Assembly: GCA_029945625.1 (NCBI GenBank)
Contig: JAQSCW010000031.1
Coordinates: 69,315-133,314 of the forward strand
Source of the DNA: a bacterium
GTDB taxonomy: Bacteria > Bacteroidota > Bacteroidia > B-17B0 > Aurantibacillaceae
Length of the DNA stretch: 64,000 nucleotides
Direction of reading: 5' to 3'
The stretch's first letter is position 1; each line of letters begins with the position of its first letter. Under the pieces are notes generated by a model that was not told the DNA's origin, searched no databases, and was given only the letters and a program-made list of their open reading frames with translations. This document shows positions 52,341-61,812 of this stretch, one piece after another. The translations under genes were made by a program, and so were the position numbers.

Positions 52341-53483
52341 ATGGATCAGATTAAGATCATAGAAGTGAGGTCTAAACAGGATCTTAAGGATTTTGTGCAA
52401 TTTCCATTTACGCTTTATGCAGGTAGCCCTTATTGGGTACCCTCCATGCGCTCCGACGATATGGCGGTATTTAATAGAGAGAAAAATCCGGCCTTCGCCT
52501 ATTGTGAATCCCGACAGTGGCTTGCCTACAAAAAAGGGAAAGTGGTGGGTAGAATTGCAGGCATCATCAACAGAGCGTATATTGAAAAGTGGAAAAGTAA
52601 GTATGCACGATTTGGTTGGATCGATTTTGTGGATGATCCCTATGTGCTAAAAGAACTGATTAGTGCCGTCGAAAACTGGGCAAGAGAGCGCGGATTGACA
52701 GGTATTCACGGACCTTTGGGGTTTACAGATCTCGATCCGGAAGGAATGTTAGTGGATGGATTCAGTGAACCGGGCACCATGCAAACGATTTACAATCACA
52801 GCTATTATCCTTTATATCTTGAACAATTAGGATTTGAAAAGGATGTCGACTGGCTTGAAAATGAAATTACCATTCCCCAACGTTTACCTGAGAGAATTGA
52901 ACGTATGGCCGCTCTGATAGAAAAGAGGTATGACTTGCACCGATTTCATGCAAAAAAAGCAAAAGATCTTTTAGTTTATGCCAGAGCCATTTTCGAATTG
53001 ATAAATACGACTTATAAAGACCTGTACGGGGTGGTGCCACTTTCATCCGAACAAATTGACACATACGTTAAACAGTATTTTCCTTTAATTCAACTCGATT
53101 ACGTGTCGGTGGTACTCGACAAATATGATCAAGTGGCAGCATTCGCCATCGCCATGCCTTCTCTTACTAAAGCACTTCAAAAATCAAATGGCAAACTTTT
53201 TCCCTTTGGTATTTATCATTTATACAAGGCCTTTCAAAAAAACGATTGTGCCGACCTATACCTGGTGGCGGTACGACCGGACTTGCAGGGCAAAGGCGTG
53301 AATTCCATCCTCATGAGCGAACTTGGAACATCTTTTATTAATAAAAAAATCCGCACCGCTATTACTCATCCTTCATTGGAAACCAACGACAAGGTACTGT
53401 CCCTGTGGAGCGAGTTTGATACACGTCTTGTTAAACGCAGAAGATGTTATGTTAAAAACATTCCAAAAACAGAATTAAAATAA
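52341..53483 (+). CDS. GNAT-like acyltransferase family protein
   Basis: 380 residues. The C-terminal third carries GNAT-like features: the segment LYLVAVRPDLQGKGVNSILMSELG contains the acetyl-CoA-binding Q/RxxGxG/A-type turn (QGKGVN). The N-terminal two thirds (FTLYAGSPYWVPSM, EGMLVDGFSEPGTM, YYPLYLEQLGF) match a widespread bacterial group whose function is unknown, usually annotated as an N-acetyltransferase. The acceptor is unknown. The next gene starts 9 bp after its stop, so the two are probably co-transcribed. Confidence 0.75.
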   Translation: MDQIKIIEVRSKQDLKDFVQFPFTLYAGSPYWVPSMRSDDMAVFNREKNPAFAYCESRQWLAYKKGKVVGRIAGIINRAYIEKWKSKYARFGWIDFVDDPYVLKELISAVENWARERGLTGIHGPLGFTDLDPEGMLVDGFSEPGTMQTIYNHSYYPLYLEQLGFEKDVDWLENEITIPQRLPERIERMAALIEKRYDLHRFHAKKAKDLLVYARAIFELINTTYKDLYGVVPLSSEQIDTYVKQYFPLIQLDYVSVVLDKYDQVAAFAIAMPSLTKALQKSNGKLFPFGIYHLYKAFQKNDCADLYLVAVRPDLQGKGVNSILMSELGTSFINKKIRTAITHPSLETNDKVLSLWSEFDTRLVKRRRCYVKNIPKTELK

Positions 53484-53492
53484 AATTAATTT

Positions 53493-54146
53493 TTGAAAGG
53501 CATTAATTTCCACTTCGATAAACTCAAAACAAATTGGGTAATAGCCTGGCAAATTCGAGGTTTCAGAATTCAGCTCCTTACTACCTTGCTTTTTTTAGCA
53601 AGCATCGCTTTTTTTGTTTCGAATTTCTTTAGGTACATTGAGTTCAGAGAAAGTTATAGGATTAGGGATGTGATCTTGAATTTGATCCCACCTGTTGACT
53701 TATCCGTTTTTACATTCCTGTTCATCTATTCGGTAATCATCCTTTCCATCCTCAATTTAATTTCATTCCCATTTCAATTTCTAAAGGGATTGCAGGCGTA
53801 TGGTCTCCTGCTGAGTCTGCGTTTGGCTTGCATGTATGCAGTGCCGCTCGACACGCCTGCCGACCTAATTATTTTAAAGGATCCGTTTATAGGTTATTTT
53901 TTTTACGGAAAAATGGTAATCACGAAAGATCTATTCTTTTCGGGTCATGTATCTACCTTGTTTTTGCTTTGTCTGCTAAATCAGGTTCGGTACCTCAGAT
54001 TTCTTTTTTACTTCCTTACCTTTCTCACAGCTATAGCGTTGCTGGTGCAGCACGTGCATTATACTGTTGACGTGATAGCGGCCCCGTTTTTTGCCTGGAT
54101 CGCTTTCGCGCTATCGAAATGGATTCCGATTAAATCAGCTGTTTAA
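53493..54146 (+). CDS. PAP2_C-type membrane protein (sphingomyelin synthase-like)
   Basis: 217 residues with about six membrane helices. Two lipid-phosphatase/transferase motifs are visible in the C-terminal half: FFSGHVSTLF (about residues 149-158) and HVHYTVDV (about 187-194), the histidine and aspartate set of the PAP2_C/sphingomyelin synthase group. It may transfer or remove a phospho-headgroup of a membrane lipid. Bacteroidota often make sphingolipids, but the substrate is not shown by the sequence. Start is TTG, 9 bp after the GNAT gene; its 3' end overlaps the convergent patatin gene by 17 bp. Confidence 0.78.
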   Translation: MKGINFHFDKLKTNWVIAWQIRGFRIQLLTTLLFLASIAFFVSNFFRYIEFRESYRIRDVILNLIPPVDLSVFTFLFIYSVIILSILNLISFPFQFLKGLQAYGLLLSLRLACMYAVPLDTPADLIILKDPFIGYFFYGKMVITKDLFFSGHVSTLFLLCLLNQVRYLRFLFYFLTFLTAIALLVQHVHYTVDVIAAPFFAWIAFALSKWIPIKSAV

Positions 54147-54894
54147 GTGCTTCCCGCAGGGTCATCGTATAACGGTAGCCAATACCAATCAATTCGTCCG
54201 CTTGATTATAATCAAACGCGCTGTATTTTAGTAGCTCCGGTGGTTCAATGAAGAGGTCGCAGTGTGATTTTTTCTGTTCCACATTGTTATACATAGTAAG
54301 ATGGAGGCCTCGGTCAAACACAGCCATCATACCCTTAATGGTGCTGATCTTTGATACAGGATTCACATAAACTCCTACTATTTTATCACAAATAGAAAGC
54401 AAAGGTTCAGAGGGAAAGGCACTAATAACCCCTCCATCAATAAATAATTTGTTTTGATATTCTACAGGTTCAAATAGTAAGGGGATGGCGGAGGATGCAA
54501 GGATGGCCATTACCACGTCACCTTCCGAAAAATAAACAGTTTTGCCTGCCAGAAGATCGGTAGCTGAAATAAACAAAGGAATCTTTAACTGCTCAAAAGT
54601 TTTTTTTTGAAAGTAGTTGCGGAATAACTTTTCGTTGGTTTCCGTTTTTAGCAAGCCCGACGAACTCCAGGCCACATCGCTGAGATGAAAAAATCTATTC
54701 TCACGAACAAATTTTTCGATCTCGGAAATAGAAAATCCGGCTGCGTAAAAGGCACCAATTGCCGCCCCGGCGCTAGTACCCGAAATTACTTGGGGAGTGA
54801 TTCCTAATTCTTCCAAAGCTTTTATAACGCCAATGTGCGCAATTCCTCTCGCACCTCCCCCCGATAATACCAGTCCTATTTTGTGTTTTGCCAT
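54130..54894 (-). CDS. Patatin-like phospholipase
   Basis: 254 residues, single patatin domain. The three hallmarks are present: oxyanion hole GGGARG (about residues 11-16), the catalytic serine in SGTSAGAAIGA (G-x-S-x-G, about 38-48), and the aspartate of the dyad in the DGGVISAFP segment (about 155). Such enzymes hydrolyse acyl esters of phospholipids. No signal peptide, so it is likely cytoplasmic or membrane associated. It is convergent with the PAP2_C gene, overlapping it by 17 bp, and divergent from the universal stress gene. Confidence 0.93.
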   Translation of the reverse strand: MAKHKIGLVLSGGGARGIAHIGVIKALEELGITPQVISGTSAGAAIGAFYAAGFSISEIEKFVRENRFFHLSDVAWSSSGLLKTETNEKLFRNYFQKKTFEQLKIPLFISATDLLAGKTVYFSEGDVVMAILASSAIPLLFEPVEYQNKLFIDGGVISAFPSEPLLSICDKIVGVYVNPVSKISTIKGMMAVFDRGLHLTMYNNVEQKKSHCDLFIEPPELLKYSAFDYNQADELIGIGYRYTMTLREALKQLI

Positions 54895-55208
54895 ACCCGT
54901 TCTTAAAAACGCACGTATTTCACGCCACGTGCAAAATGGTAAATTCCATCATTTAGTGCAAAGCTGTGAATTAATGCAGACTTTCCCAATGATTTGGCGC
55001 ATGGATGGATAGGCGTATGTTAAAAAAATGAATCTGTGTAAGGGACTCCGGCAAAATGTGTAAGATCACCGGCTTTTTTGATGGGCCTCATGGGTTCTTT
55101 CGATCGGTTTCGAGTACTTTGCAAATCTAACATGGACGCAGAGTAGATCGTGCCGTTGAGTCTTCAAAACAAAGCCTGCAGATTTTGATCTGCATTAAAC
55201 TATTTCCT
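54895..55208. other. 314-bp divergent region between patatin and USP genes
   Basis: No gene; the shadow ORFs run on both strands. No clear TAnnTTTG box with a -33 partner was found; TACTTTG at about 55114 lacks one base of spacing. Confidence 0.45.
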
Positions 55209-56039
55209 ATGATAAAAAAAATTATTTGCCCCACCGATTTTTCAAAAGCCGCAGATAATGGAGTAGGGTATGCCGCAAATTTTGCACAGGTGCTCGGGGC
55301 CGAATTGATGCTTGTTAATCTGCAACGATTGTTTCCGGCAGCTGCGGCTGTTAGCATGGCAGAGGGGATGACATCGAATGTAAGAGAGAATGCTCTTCTC
55401 ATTTCAGATCGACTCAATAGCCGAAGTTCAAACCTCCATAAAATGTTTGATATTTCAGTGGCTGCGGAGGTGGAACTCACAAGTGAGTCGCTTGCAGAAA
55501 TTCTTTCGACTCCTACCGGAAATGCAATGATTATAATGGGCAGCAATGGAGCAGACGATCTCTTTCAGCGCATATTCGGCAGTACTACTTATCGGGTAAT
55601 AAAATCAACTAAAAGCCCTGTGCTCATGATTCCCGAACACGTCTCCTTTGGAAGTATCCAAAAGATTGTGATGGCATGGGACTATTAAACGAAAGATCTT
55701 CTTACGTTTGCGATTTTAAAAACTATTTTTCAGAAATTTAATTCTGAGATTGTTCTATTGCATGTGAATGTGGGGAATCATCTTCGAGACATTGACGAGC
55801 AAAGGGCGCTTAGAAGTGAAGTTCTTGCCATTGCAGGAAAAGAAACTGATTTGGAATTCGAAGAGGTGGAAGCGAAGTCAGTTTCTGAAGGTATAAATAC
55901 CTATATGTTAAAATACGGTGTCGCTATGTTGGCTTTTTCATACCACAAAAAGAGTCTAATTGGTACCATCTTTGCAGGGGGGATTGCCAAAAAGATGAGT
56001 AATCTGGCGCAATTCCCAACTATGGCAATTCATGCCTGA
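55209..56039 (+). pseudogene. Two-domain universal stress protein gene interrupted by a stop codon
   Basis: A tandem USP gene of about 276 codons, open in one frame from ATG 55209 to the stop at 56039 except for a TAA at 55686-55688. Domain 1 (codons 1-150) has the start MIKKIICPTDFSKAADNG and an intact ATP-binding motif MGSNGADDLFQRIFGST (G-x2-G-x9-G-S/T). Domain 2 follows (TKDLLTFAILKTI ... LLHVNVGNH ... IAKKMSNLAQFPTMAIHA), in the usual degenerate form without the GxxG site. Either the gene is decaying, or the first domain is now made alone. A sequencing error cannot be excluded. The track shows it as two ORFs, 55185-55688 and 55758-56039. Confidence 0.85.
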
Positions 56040-56103
56040 GATGGTAAACCGTAAAACCCAAATTTAGGCCTCCTGCTAACGGTCTGCGGGGTAAATCAAG
56101 TGT

Positions 56104-58014
56104 TCAGTCCACCCTTACATTTCTTGGAAATGTAATTACAAATTCGCTCCCTTCATGTTCTATGCTGCTGAAATTGAGTGTGCCACCAATAAGATCCATG
56201 TATTTTTTCACAATGTTGAGACCCAATCCGGTACCTTGTATAGTCTCCGTGTTTTTGGCGCGAAAAAAAGAAGTAAAGATATTGGCTTGATCGGCTAGTG
56301 GAATTCCTATCCCTTGATCTCGCACTTTTACTGTAACTGACAATTTTCCTACTTCCACAATGAAATCGATGCGTTTGTGATCTTGAGAATATTTGCTGGC
56401 GTTTGAGAGAAGATTTAGCAAGGAGTTCTGGATAATCGCACGGTCCTGATACACGTCAGAATCTCCCTGGTGTTCGTAACGTATAAATTGTCCGAGTTTT
56501 AAGATGCCGCCAATTTCTTCAATCACCGTTTCAGCAATATCTTTCAGGTCGAACGAAGATCCTGCGCTCTTTATTTTCCCATGCTCCAATTTATCAATGG
56601 AGAGAAAGTCATTTAATATTTCGGTTAGCTGACTCACACTGAGTTTTATTCGACTAAAATGTTTGGTAATATTTTCATTCTTTTGAGATTCGGTGTACAT
56701 TTCTAGGATCGACACACTGGTGAGGAGTCCTGTTAGGGGGGTTCTAAATTCATGTGAAGCCAAAGAAACAAAACGCGACTTCATTTCGTTGTTTTCTCTT
56801 TCTTTTTCGAGTGCAATCGTTAATTCTCTGGTTTTATCACGTACTGTATTCTCTAAAAATTCATTTATTCGAATAACTGCTTCTTGCGCTTTTCGTTCTT
56901 CTGTTATATCGATAATGGTTACTAGAACGACTTCTTTTTCATGCAATTCCAAAATCTCAAACGAAAATCTCGCATTTACCGGTACCCCGGATTTGCGTTT
57001 TGCCCTAATTTCAATATCTCTGATATTATTTTTTTGTTTTAAAAGATCTGTAATCTTTTTCCATTGGTAACGTTCGTCTTTTTCAAAACTTAAAAATGTG
57101 CTCCAGGTATTTCCTATTATTTCTTCATTCCTGAACCCAAACAGATCGAGAAAACGTGGATTAACCTCCAGAAATTTACCTTCCCTAAAATTAAGCATGG
57201 CGAGAGCCACCGGACTTGACAGAAAGGCTTTTTCAAAGCGTTCATCTGATTTTGCGATTTCTACTTCCTTTTTCTTTTCGGCCGTAATGTCCCGCACAAA
57301 AATGGCTATCCCATTGCCAATCGCACAAACGCGATGTTCCAACCACAAGCCGCGCATAGGCAGAGGAACTTCGAAAATGATCGGCTCCTTCTTTTCCATG
57401 ACCTCTTTGTACATCGATTCAATTATAGTGCCGATGGCTTCAGGAAAAACCTCCCAGAACTCCTGGCCCACATAATCTTTTTTCGATCTGTACCTGTTTA
57501 ATACCTGAATGGCCGTATTATTGAGGTAGGTAAAACGCCAGTTCTTATCTAAATTTACAAAAGCTTCCCCCATTACGTCGAGGGTATTTTCATAAAGTTC
57601 AGTAATCTGCTTTAAATTTTCGTTATAAAGATATCGTTTTGTAATATCAGAAAACATCAGAAGGATCCCCGGCCCTTCCGACGTTTCAGTTCTAAGAATG
57701 GTATTTAACTCGGCAAAAATTAACTCGCCATTCAACCTAATTAATTTTATTATGGGTTTTTTTTCCGGCGAAATAACCTTTCCTTTAAGACAGTTTGCCC
57801 GCAGGATCCGGCATTCTTCCTCAAATTCAGGAGATACCAAATCTTTCAAAAATCTGGTTTCAAGTTGCCCCACTCTGTAACCTAAAATTAGAGCGGAAGC
57901 AGCATTCGAAAGTACAATTTTACTTTCACTATTGATGATGAAGAGGCCCTCTACAGAATGATTGTAAAATGTTCTGTTAATATCGGTATACTTAAGAGTA
58001 CTTTCGTTTACCAC
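56104..58014 (-). CDS. Hybrid-less sensor histidine kinase with three PAS domains
   Basis: 636 residues, soluble, GTG start. PAS domains occupy about 10-120, 130-245 and 255-375 (PAC-like linkers EKKPIIKLIR..., and VTIIDITEERKAQE after the last). The HisKA dimerisation domain carries the phospho-accepting histidine in FVSLASHEFRTPLTG (about residue 415), and the HATPase domain has the N and G boxes NSLLNLLSNASKYS, DQGIGIPL and TGLGLNIVKKY (about 530-610). No receiver domain and no response regulator neighbour. Its signal is unknown; soluble PAS sensors often read redox, oxygen or light. Its C-terminal part closely resembles the kinase at 60263. Confidence 0.93.
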   Translation of the reverse strand: MVNESTLKYTDINRTFYNHSVEGLFIINSESKIVLSNAASALILGYRVGQLETRFLKDLVSPEFEEECRILRANCLKGKVISPEKKPIIKLIRLNGELIFAELNTILRTETSEGPGILLMFSDITKRYLYNENLKQITELYENTLDVMGEAFVNLDKNWRFTYLNNTAIQVLNRYRSKKDYVGQEFWEVFPEAIGTIIESMYKEVMEKKEPIIFEVPLPMRGLWLEHRVCAIGNGIAIFVRDITAEKKKEVEIAKSDERFEKAFLSSPVALAMLNFREGKFLEVNPRFLDLFGFRNEEIIGNTWSTFLSFEKDERYQWKKITDLLKQKNNIRDIEIRAKRKSGVPVNARFSFEILELHEKEVVLVTIIDITEERKAQEAVIRINEFLENTVRDKTRELTIALEKERENNEMKSRFVSLASHEFRTPLTGLLTSVSILEMYTESQKNENITKHFSRIKLSVSQLTEILNDFLSIDKLEHGKIKSAGSSFDLKDIAETVIEEIGGILKLGQFIRYEHQGDSDVYQDRAIIQNSLLNLLSNASKYSQDHKRIDFIVEVGKLSVTVKVRDQGIGIPLADQANIFTSFFRAKNTETIQGTGLGLNIVKKYMDLIGGTLNFSSIEHEGSEFVITFPRNVRVD

Positions 58015-58447
58015 CTGCCTTCTAAATTATTCACAAAGTAATTTAAAAAATAGATACAATTCTACAGCTTGCGAGCGCCACTGGTATGAGATTTGTCATT
58101 TTTAGGAATTATTAAGGTAAAACCTCTTCTTCGTGAGGCCAATATCTTTGTAAAATAATGATCGGTAGAGTGGGAAAGTTTTTTAATTGGAAAAAAGACC
58201 ATCTGCTCTGCATTTATAGTTGATCTCCGAGTGAGTATAATCGTCAATCAGATCACAATTCGCTAATTTAATCCTGCACTAGTCAAATGATGGCTGGACC
58301 GCATCACCTGCAAGAGATCGACGTGCTGCTTGCGAGCAGTGTTTCTAAACAGAAAATTGAAATAGAAGGGTTTTAGTCCCTGAGGCAGGAATTTATTTTT
58401 TGTCGTGGCGCATTTTGAAGGAACTTTCCTACATTTAGCACGAATAC
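58015..58447. other. 433-bp divergent region with a small hairpin
   Basis: Between the kinase and MFS genes. A 61-codon minus-strand ORF (58062-58247) has no recognisable motif and is not supported. A hairpin CTGCT-TGCG-AGCAG lies at 58326-58339 before the MFS gene. Nothing else recognised. Confidence 0.5.
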
Positions 58448-59632
58448 ATGAAGATCATTACGCGTAGCATCTGGCTGTTATCACTCGTGAGCCTCTTTAC
58501 CGATGTGGCAAGTGAGATGTTATATCCTGTTATGCCTGTGTACCTCAAAAGCATTGGATTTTCGGTTATTCTCATTGGTATGCTAGAAGGGATTGCGGAA
58601 GCCACTGCAGGGTTAAGTAAAGGTTATTTCGGCCGTTTATCCGACATCAGCGGTAAGCGCACACCCTTTGTGCAATGGGGATATTTACTAAGTGCTATTT
58701 CGAAACCATTATTGGTTGTTTTCACCTATCCTCTTTGGGTTTTCTTTTCACGCACCCTCGATCGTTTGGGTAAAGGCATCCGAACAGGAGCAAGGGATGC
58801 AGTGTTGTCAGACGCTTCCACCAAAGAAACAAAAGCCAGAGTGTTTGGATTTCACAGATCCTTTGATACGCTGGGCGCCGTATTGGGACCATCTTTGGCC
58901 ATGATCTATTTGTATTTTCATCCCGGAAATTACAAGATCTTGTTCCTCGTTGCTTTTTTACCCGGACTGCTCGCTGTTCTTTTTACTTTGTTTTTAAAAG
59001 AGCCAAAAAAAATAACTGGTAAAACCCCCCGCGTTTCATTTTTGTCATCTTTCTCCTATTGGAAGTCAAGTCCTCTTCTTTACAAAAAAGTGGTGGGAGG
59101 TTTGCTTGTTTTCGCGCTCTTTAATAGTTCCGACATGTTTCTTCTGTTAAAGGTTGGTCAAGCTGGTTTGCCTGAATATGAAATTGTGGGCATTTATATT
59201 TTTTATAATTTGGTGTATGCTTTGTTTTCTTTTCCCCTGGGAATTTTAGCGGATAAAATGGGATTAAAAACAATGTTGGTGATTGGACTCTCTGTTTTTT
59301 CGATCGTATACCTAGGAATGGCAGGTACCGGCAGCCGGTATGTGATGTTCGGTTTGTTTTTTCTCTATGGAATTTATGCGGCAGCCACCGAAGGGATTTC
59401 AAAGGCATGGATCAGTAACATGGTGGCCAAAGAAGATACTGCCACGGCGATTGGCAGCTTTTCCGGTTTTCAAAGTATTTGCGCTTTAGTAGCAAGCTCG
59501 CTTACCGGTATACTGTGGTATAATTTCGGACCTCAGGGCGCTTTTTATTGCACCGCTTTCGTCACCGCTTTAGTGATCATTTATTTGCTCGTATTTGTGC
59601 CCAATAGAAGCCGATCAACTCCTGAAAACTAG
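58448..59632 (+). CDS. Major facilitator superfamily transporter
   Basis: 394 residues with 12 predicted membrane helices. The MFS loop-2/3 signature is seen in GYFGRLSDISGKRTPF (about residues 60-75) and the conserved RTLDRLGKGIRTGARDA (about 100-116) places it in the group of small drug/H+ antiporter-like MFS proteins. Both halves and the central loop are complete. Substrate unknown; resistance or metabolite export are common roles of this group. ATG start, single gene, convergent with the PepSY-like gene. Confidence 0.88.
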   Translation: MKIITRSIWLLSLVSLFTDVASEMLYPVMPVYLKSIGFSVILIGMLEGIAEATAGLSKGYFGRLSDISGKRTPFVQWGYLLSAISKPLLVVFTYPLWVFFSRTLDRLGKGIRTGARDAVLSDASTKETKARVFGFHRSFDTLGAVLGPSLAMIYLYFHPGNYKILFLVAFLPGLLAVLFTLFLKEPKKITGKTPRVSFLSSFSYWKSSPLLYKKVVGGLLVFALFNSSDMFLLLKVGQAGLPEYEIVGIYIFYNLVYALFSFPLGILADKMGLKTMLVIGLSVFSIVYLGMAGTGSRYVMFGLFFLYGIYAAATEGISKAWISNMVAKEDTATAIGSFSGFQSICALVASSLTGILWYNFGPQGAFYCTAFVTALVIIYLLVFVPNRSRSTPEN

Positions 59633-59689
59633 GAACAGGAAGTTGATTAAACGAAGATGAGAGATAGAAAGACCGGATGCTATTTCTTT

Positions 59690-59965
59690 TTAGTCAATTT
59701 CGTCAATTTCATCTTCTTCATAAAGTTCCATCAGTGGTTCCGCATTTCTTTCGATAAGAACGCCGAGGGCATTGAATCGCAGGTGGTGCAGGGTATTGTC
59801 ATGACTAATGCTAACATCGTAAATATCTTTTCCTCGCTTATCCCTTATCTTTTTTATGTCTGACAGAAATTCACCCCTGAAGTTGTTGGTAATAAATTCA
59901 GAGATTTTGTGTGGAAGTTCTTCATGCGTCGACCTTGCTGCAGGCTTATCAGGTACTGTTTTCAT
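59690..59965 (-). CDS. Small PepSY-like domain protein
   Basis: 91 residues from the preferred ATG. The core HKISEFITNNFRGEFLSDIKKI ... DIYDVSISHDNTLHHLRFNALGVLIER has the alpha-beta-beta pattern of PepSY-like (BLIP-like) domains that occur in secreted or periplasmic proteins of Bacteroidota. No signal peptide is visible here, so it is probably cytoplasmic. The tail is very acidic (YEEDEIDEID). The track extends to TTG at 60007; the ATG at 59965 gives the better N-terminus. Likely monocistronic. Confidence 0.6.
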   Translation of the reverse strand: MKTVPDKPAARSTHEELPHKISEFITNNFRGEFLSDIKKIRDKRGKDIYDVSISHDNTLHHLRFNALGVLIERNAEPLMELYEEDEIDEID

Positions 59966-60262
59966 GGCGTTCGAAATTTGTAGTAGTGTGTACAATAGTA
60001 AGGTCAATTTTCTGTTTTACTAATAAATCTCGTCATGCTCGTAAATGATTGAAATCACTTGTTGTGTGCCTTTCTTTATAAATGTTCGGGTAATTTTAAA
60101 TCAAATTAGCTCCTGTGTTCATGGCGACTTGAACTGAAATAGTTCAGTCTGAAATTGAAGAACAAACTGCTTGCATGATTTGGAGGCAAGCCCTACTCAA
60201 GTGATACTCCTTGAAGGTAAATAGAAGAACAGCAATACCCAATGGAATACCATGTAAACATA

Positions 60263-61528
60263 CTAAAATGTAATATAAAAGGTACTTCCCTTTTGTTCTT
60301 CACTTTGAAATGAAACTCCGCCACCCATGATGTTCACCAGTTTTTTAACAATATGTAAACCCAAACCGGTTCCCTGTATCTTTTCTGCATTTTTGGCGCG
60401 AAAGAATTGCTCAAAAATATGAGATTCGTCCGCTTTTGGAATTCCAATTCCCTGATCTTTAAGGTAGATAAGTAGTGTACCAACTTTTTTTTGTTCGGTA
60501 ACAACTTCAATATTTCCGCCTTTAGGCGAGTATTTATAGGCATTGATTAGTAAGTTACTTAGCACCGTCCTTAGTAGTTTCTGATCGAGAAATACGTTTC
60601 TAAATCTACCCACATGTTTGTAATTCACATAGTGCGTACCGTTAAACGACCTTATTTCTTCAATCAGGTTCTCGGTAAACTCTACTAAATCAAAAGTTTG
60701 TGGTGAGTTCTTCACGGTGCCTTTTTCTACTTCTTCCACCGACAGAAAATCGATTAAGATCTCTTTGAGACGGCTAACAGCATTCGAAATTTTATGAAGA
60801 TGTTTCTTTTTCTTTTCATCATCACCGGGACCGCTATATTTTTCCATCAGTTCGGCCGACGTCATAATGGTAGAAAGCGGCGTTCTGAACTCATGGGAGG
60901 CAATAGTAACGAATTGCGATTTAAGATGGTTAAGTTCTTTTTCTCTTAAAAGGGCAAGTTCCAAGAGATGCTCCTGAACTTTTTGTTCGGTAATGTCGCT
61001 TAGGGTACATAAAAGGTGTTTAAATTTATTTTTAGTGTCGGCAACGACATTACTTTCTATGAGTGCAGAAAATTTCGAGCCATCCACTCGGATCATTTCA
61101 CCTTCAAAATGAAGCGCACGAGCGGCTTTATGCAACAAAGCACTTTGATTTTTAAAATTTTCCTGTTGCTCGCTACTGCTCAGAAATTTCGAGAGGGATT
61201 GGCCTATCAATTTGTTCTTAGAATTGCCTAACTGTGTACAACCGGTAAAGTTGACATTGGAAATCACGCCATTCCTATCGAGTATAAAATAACCAACGGG
61301 CGCCCGATCGAAGAGCTGTGCATATTCATCATTAGTAAGCCACAATTTAGTTTCAGCTTTCAAGGGCATTTCGCCTGCAATCTTTGCCTCTTTTTTATGT
61401 GAAATCAATGGGCGTTTAGCTCTTACCGCAAATTGTTGATCACCTGTAGGAATCAAAGTAGGACGCTTTTGTTTTGTTTTGCCCCGCAGATGTGCATAAT
61501 TATTTTTCTCCTGCTTTCCCTTGCTCAT
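60263..61528 (-). CDS. Soluble PAS sensor histidine kinase
   Basis: 421 residues. A basic disordered N-terminus (about 1-65) precedes one PAS domain (about 70-190, AQLFDRAPVGYFILDRNG), a HisKA domain with the histidine in FVTIASHEFRTPLS (about residue 215), and an HATPase with NLLINAYKYSPKGG, DQGIGIPKADE and GTGLGLHIVKKL. No membrane segments and no receiver domain; no response regulator is adjacent. The catalytic end closely resembles the kinase at 56104 (RAKN-E-IQGTGLGL), so the two are paralogues on either side of the MFS gene. Confidence 0.93.
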   Translation of the reverse strand: MSKGKQEKNNYAHLRGKTKQKRPTLIPTGDQQFAVRAKRPLISHKKEAKIAGEMPLKAETKLWLTNDEYAQLFDRAPVGYFILDRNGVISNVNFTGCTQLGNSKNKLIGQSLSKFLSSSEQQENFKNQSALLHKAARALHFEGEMIRVDGSKFSALIESNVVADTKNKFKHLLCTLSDITEQKVQEHLLELALLREKELNHLKSQFVTIASHEFRTPLSTIMTSAELMEKYSGPGDDEKKKKHLHKISNAVSRLKEILIDFLSVEEVEKGTVKNSPQTFDLVEFTENLIEEIRSFNGTHYVNYKHVGRFRNVFLDQKLLRTVLSNLLINAYKYSPKGGNIEVVTEQKKVGTLLIYLKDQGIGIPKADESHIFEQFFRAKNAEKIQGTGLGLHIVKKLVNIMGGGVSFQSEEQKGSTFYITF

Positions 61529-61812
61529 GTAAACCTTTTTTAAACTATTTAGGTAAACCGTCCGTTCTTATCTCGCACAATGCTATGTATTTCTTTCACT
61601 TTACCAAATGATTATTTGCAAAATAAATCATGATTTGTGTCAGTCTTATACGAAAACGTTGCGTGCGGCCGTGTTCTATGTTTTAGGCGGGCTAACACCA
61701 TTCTTTAGAGACTTCAGCATAGGTCCCCGCATGAAAAGGGTCGTTTCCAAAAAGAGATAGGCGAAGGCCTGGTCACAAAAAATGAAAACAGTGTTGGAAA
61801 TTGTTTTAGGAA

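Noticed and set aside
55758-56039. Separate gene for the second USP half
   Set aside because: It is in the same frame as 55209-55685 with only one stop in between, so one broken gene is the simpler reading.
58062-58247. 61-codon minus-strand ORF upstream of the kinase
   Set aside because: No motif and no context for translation.
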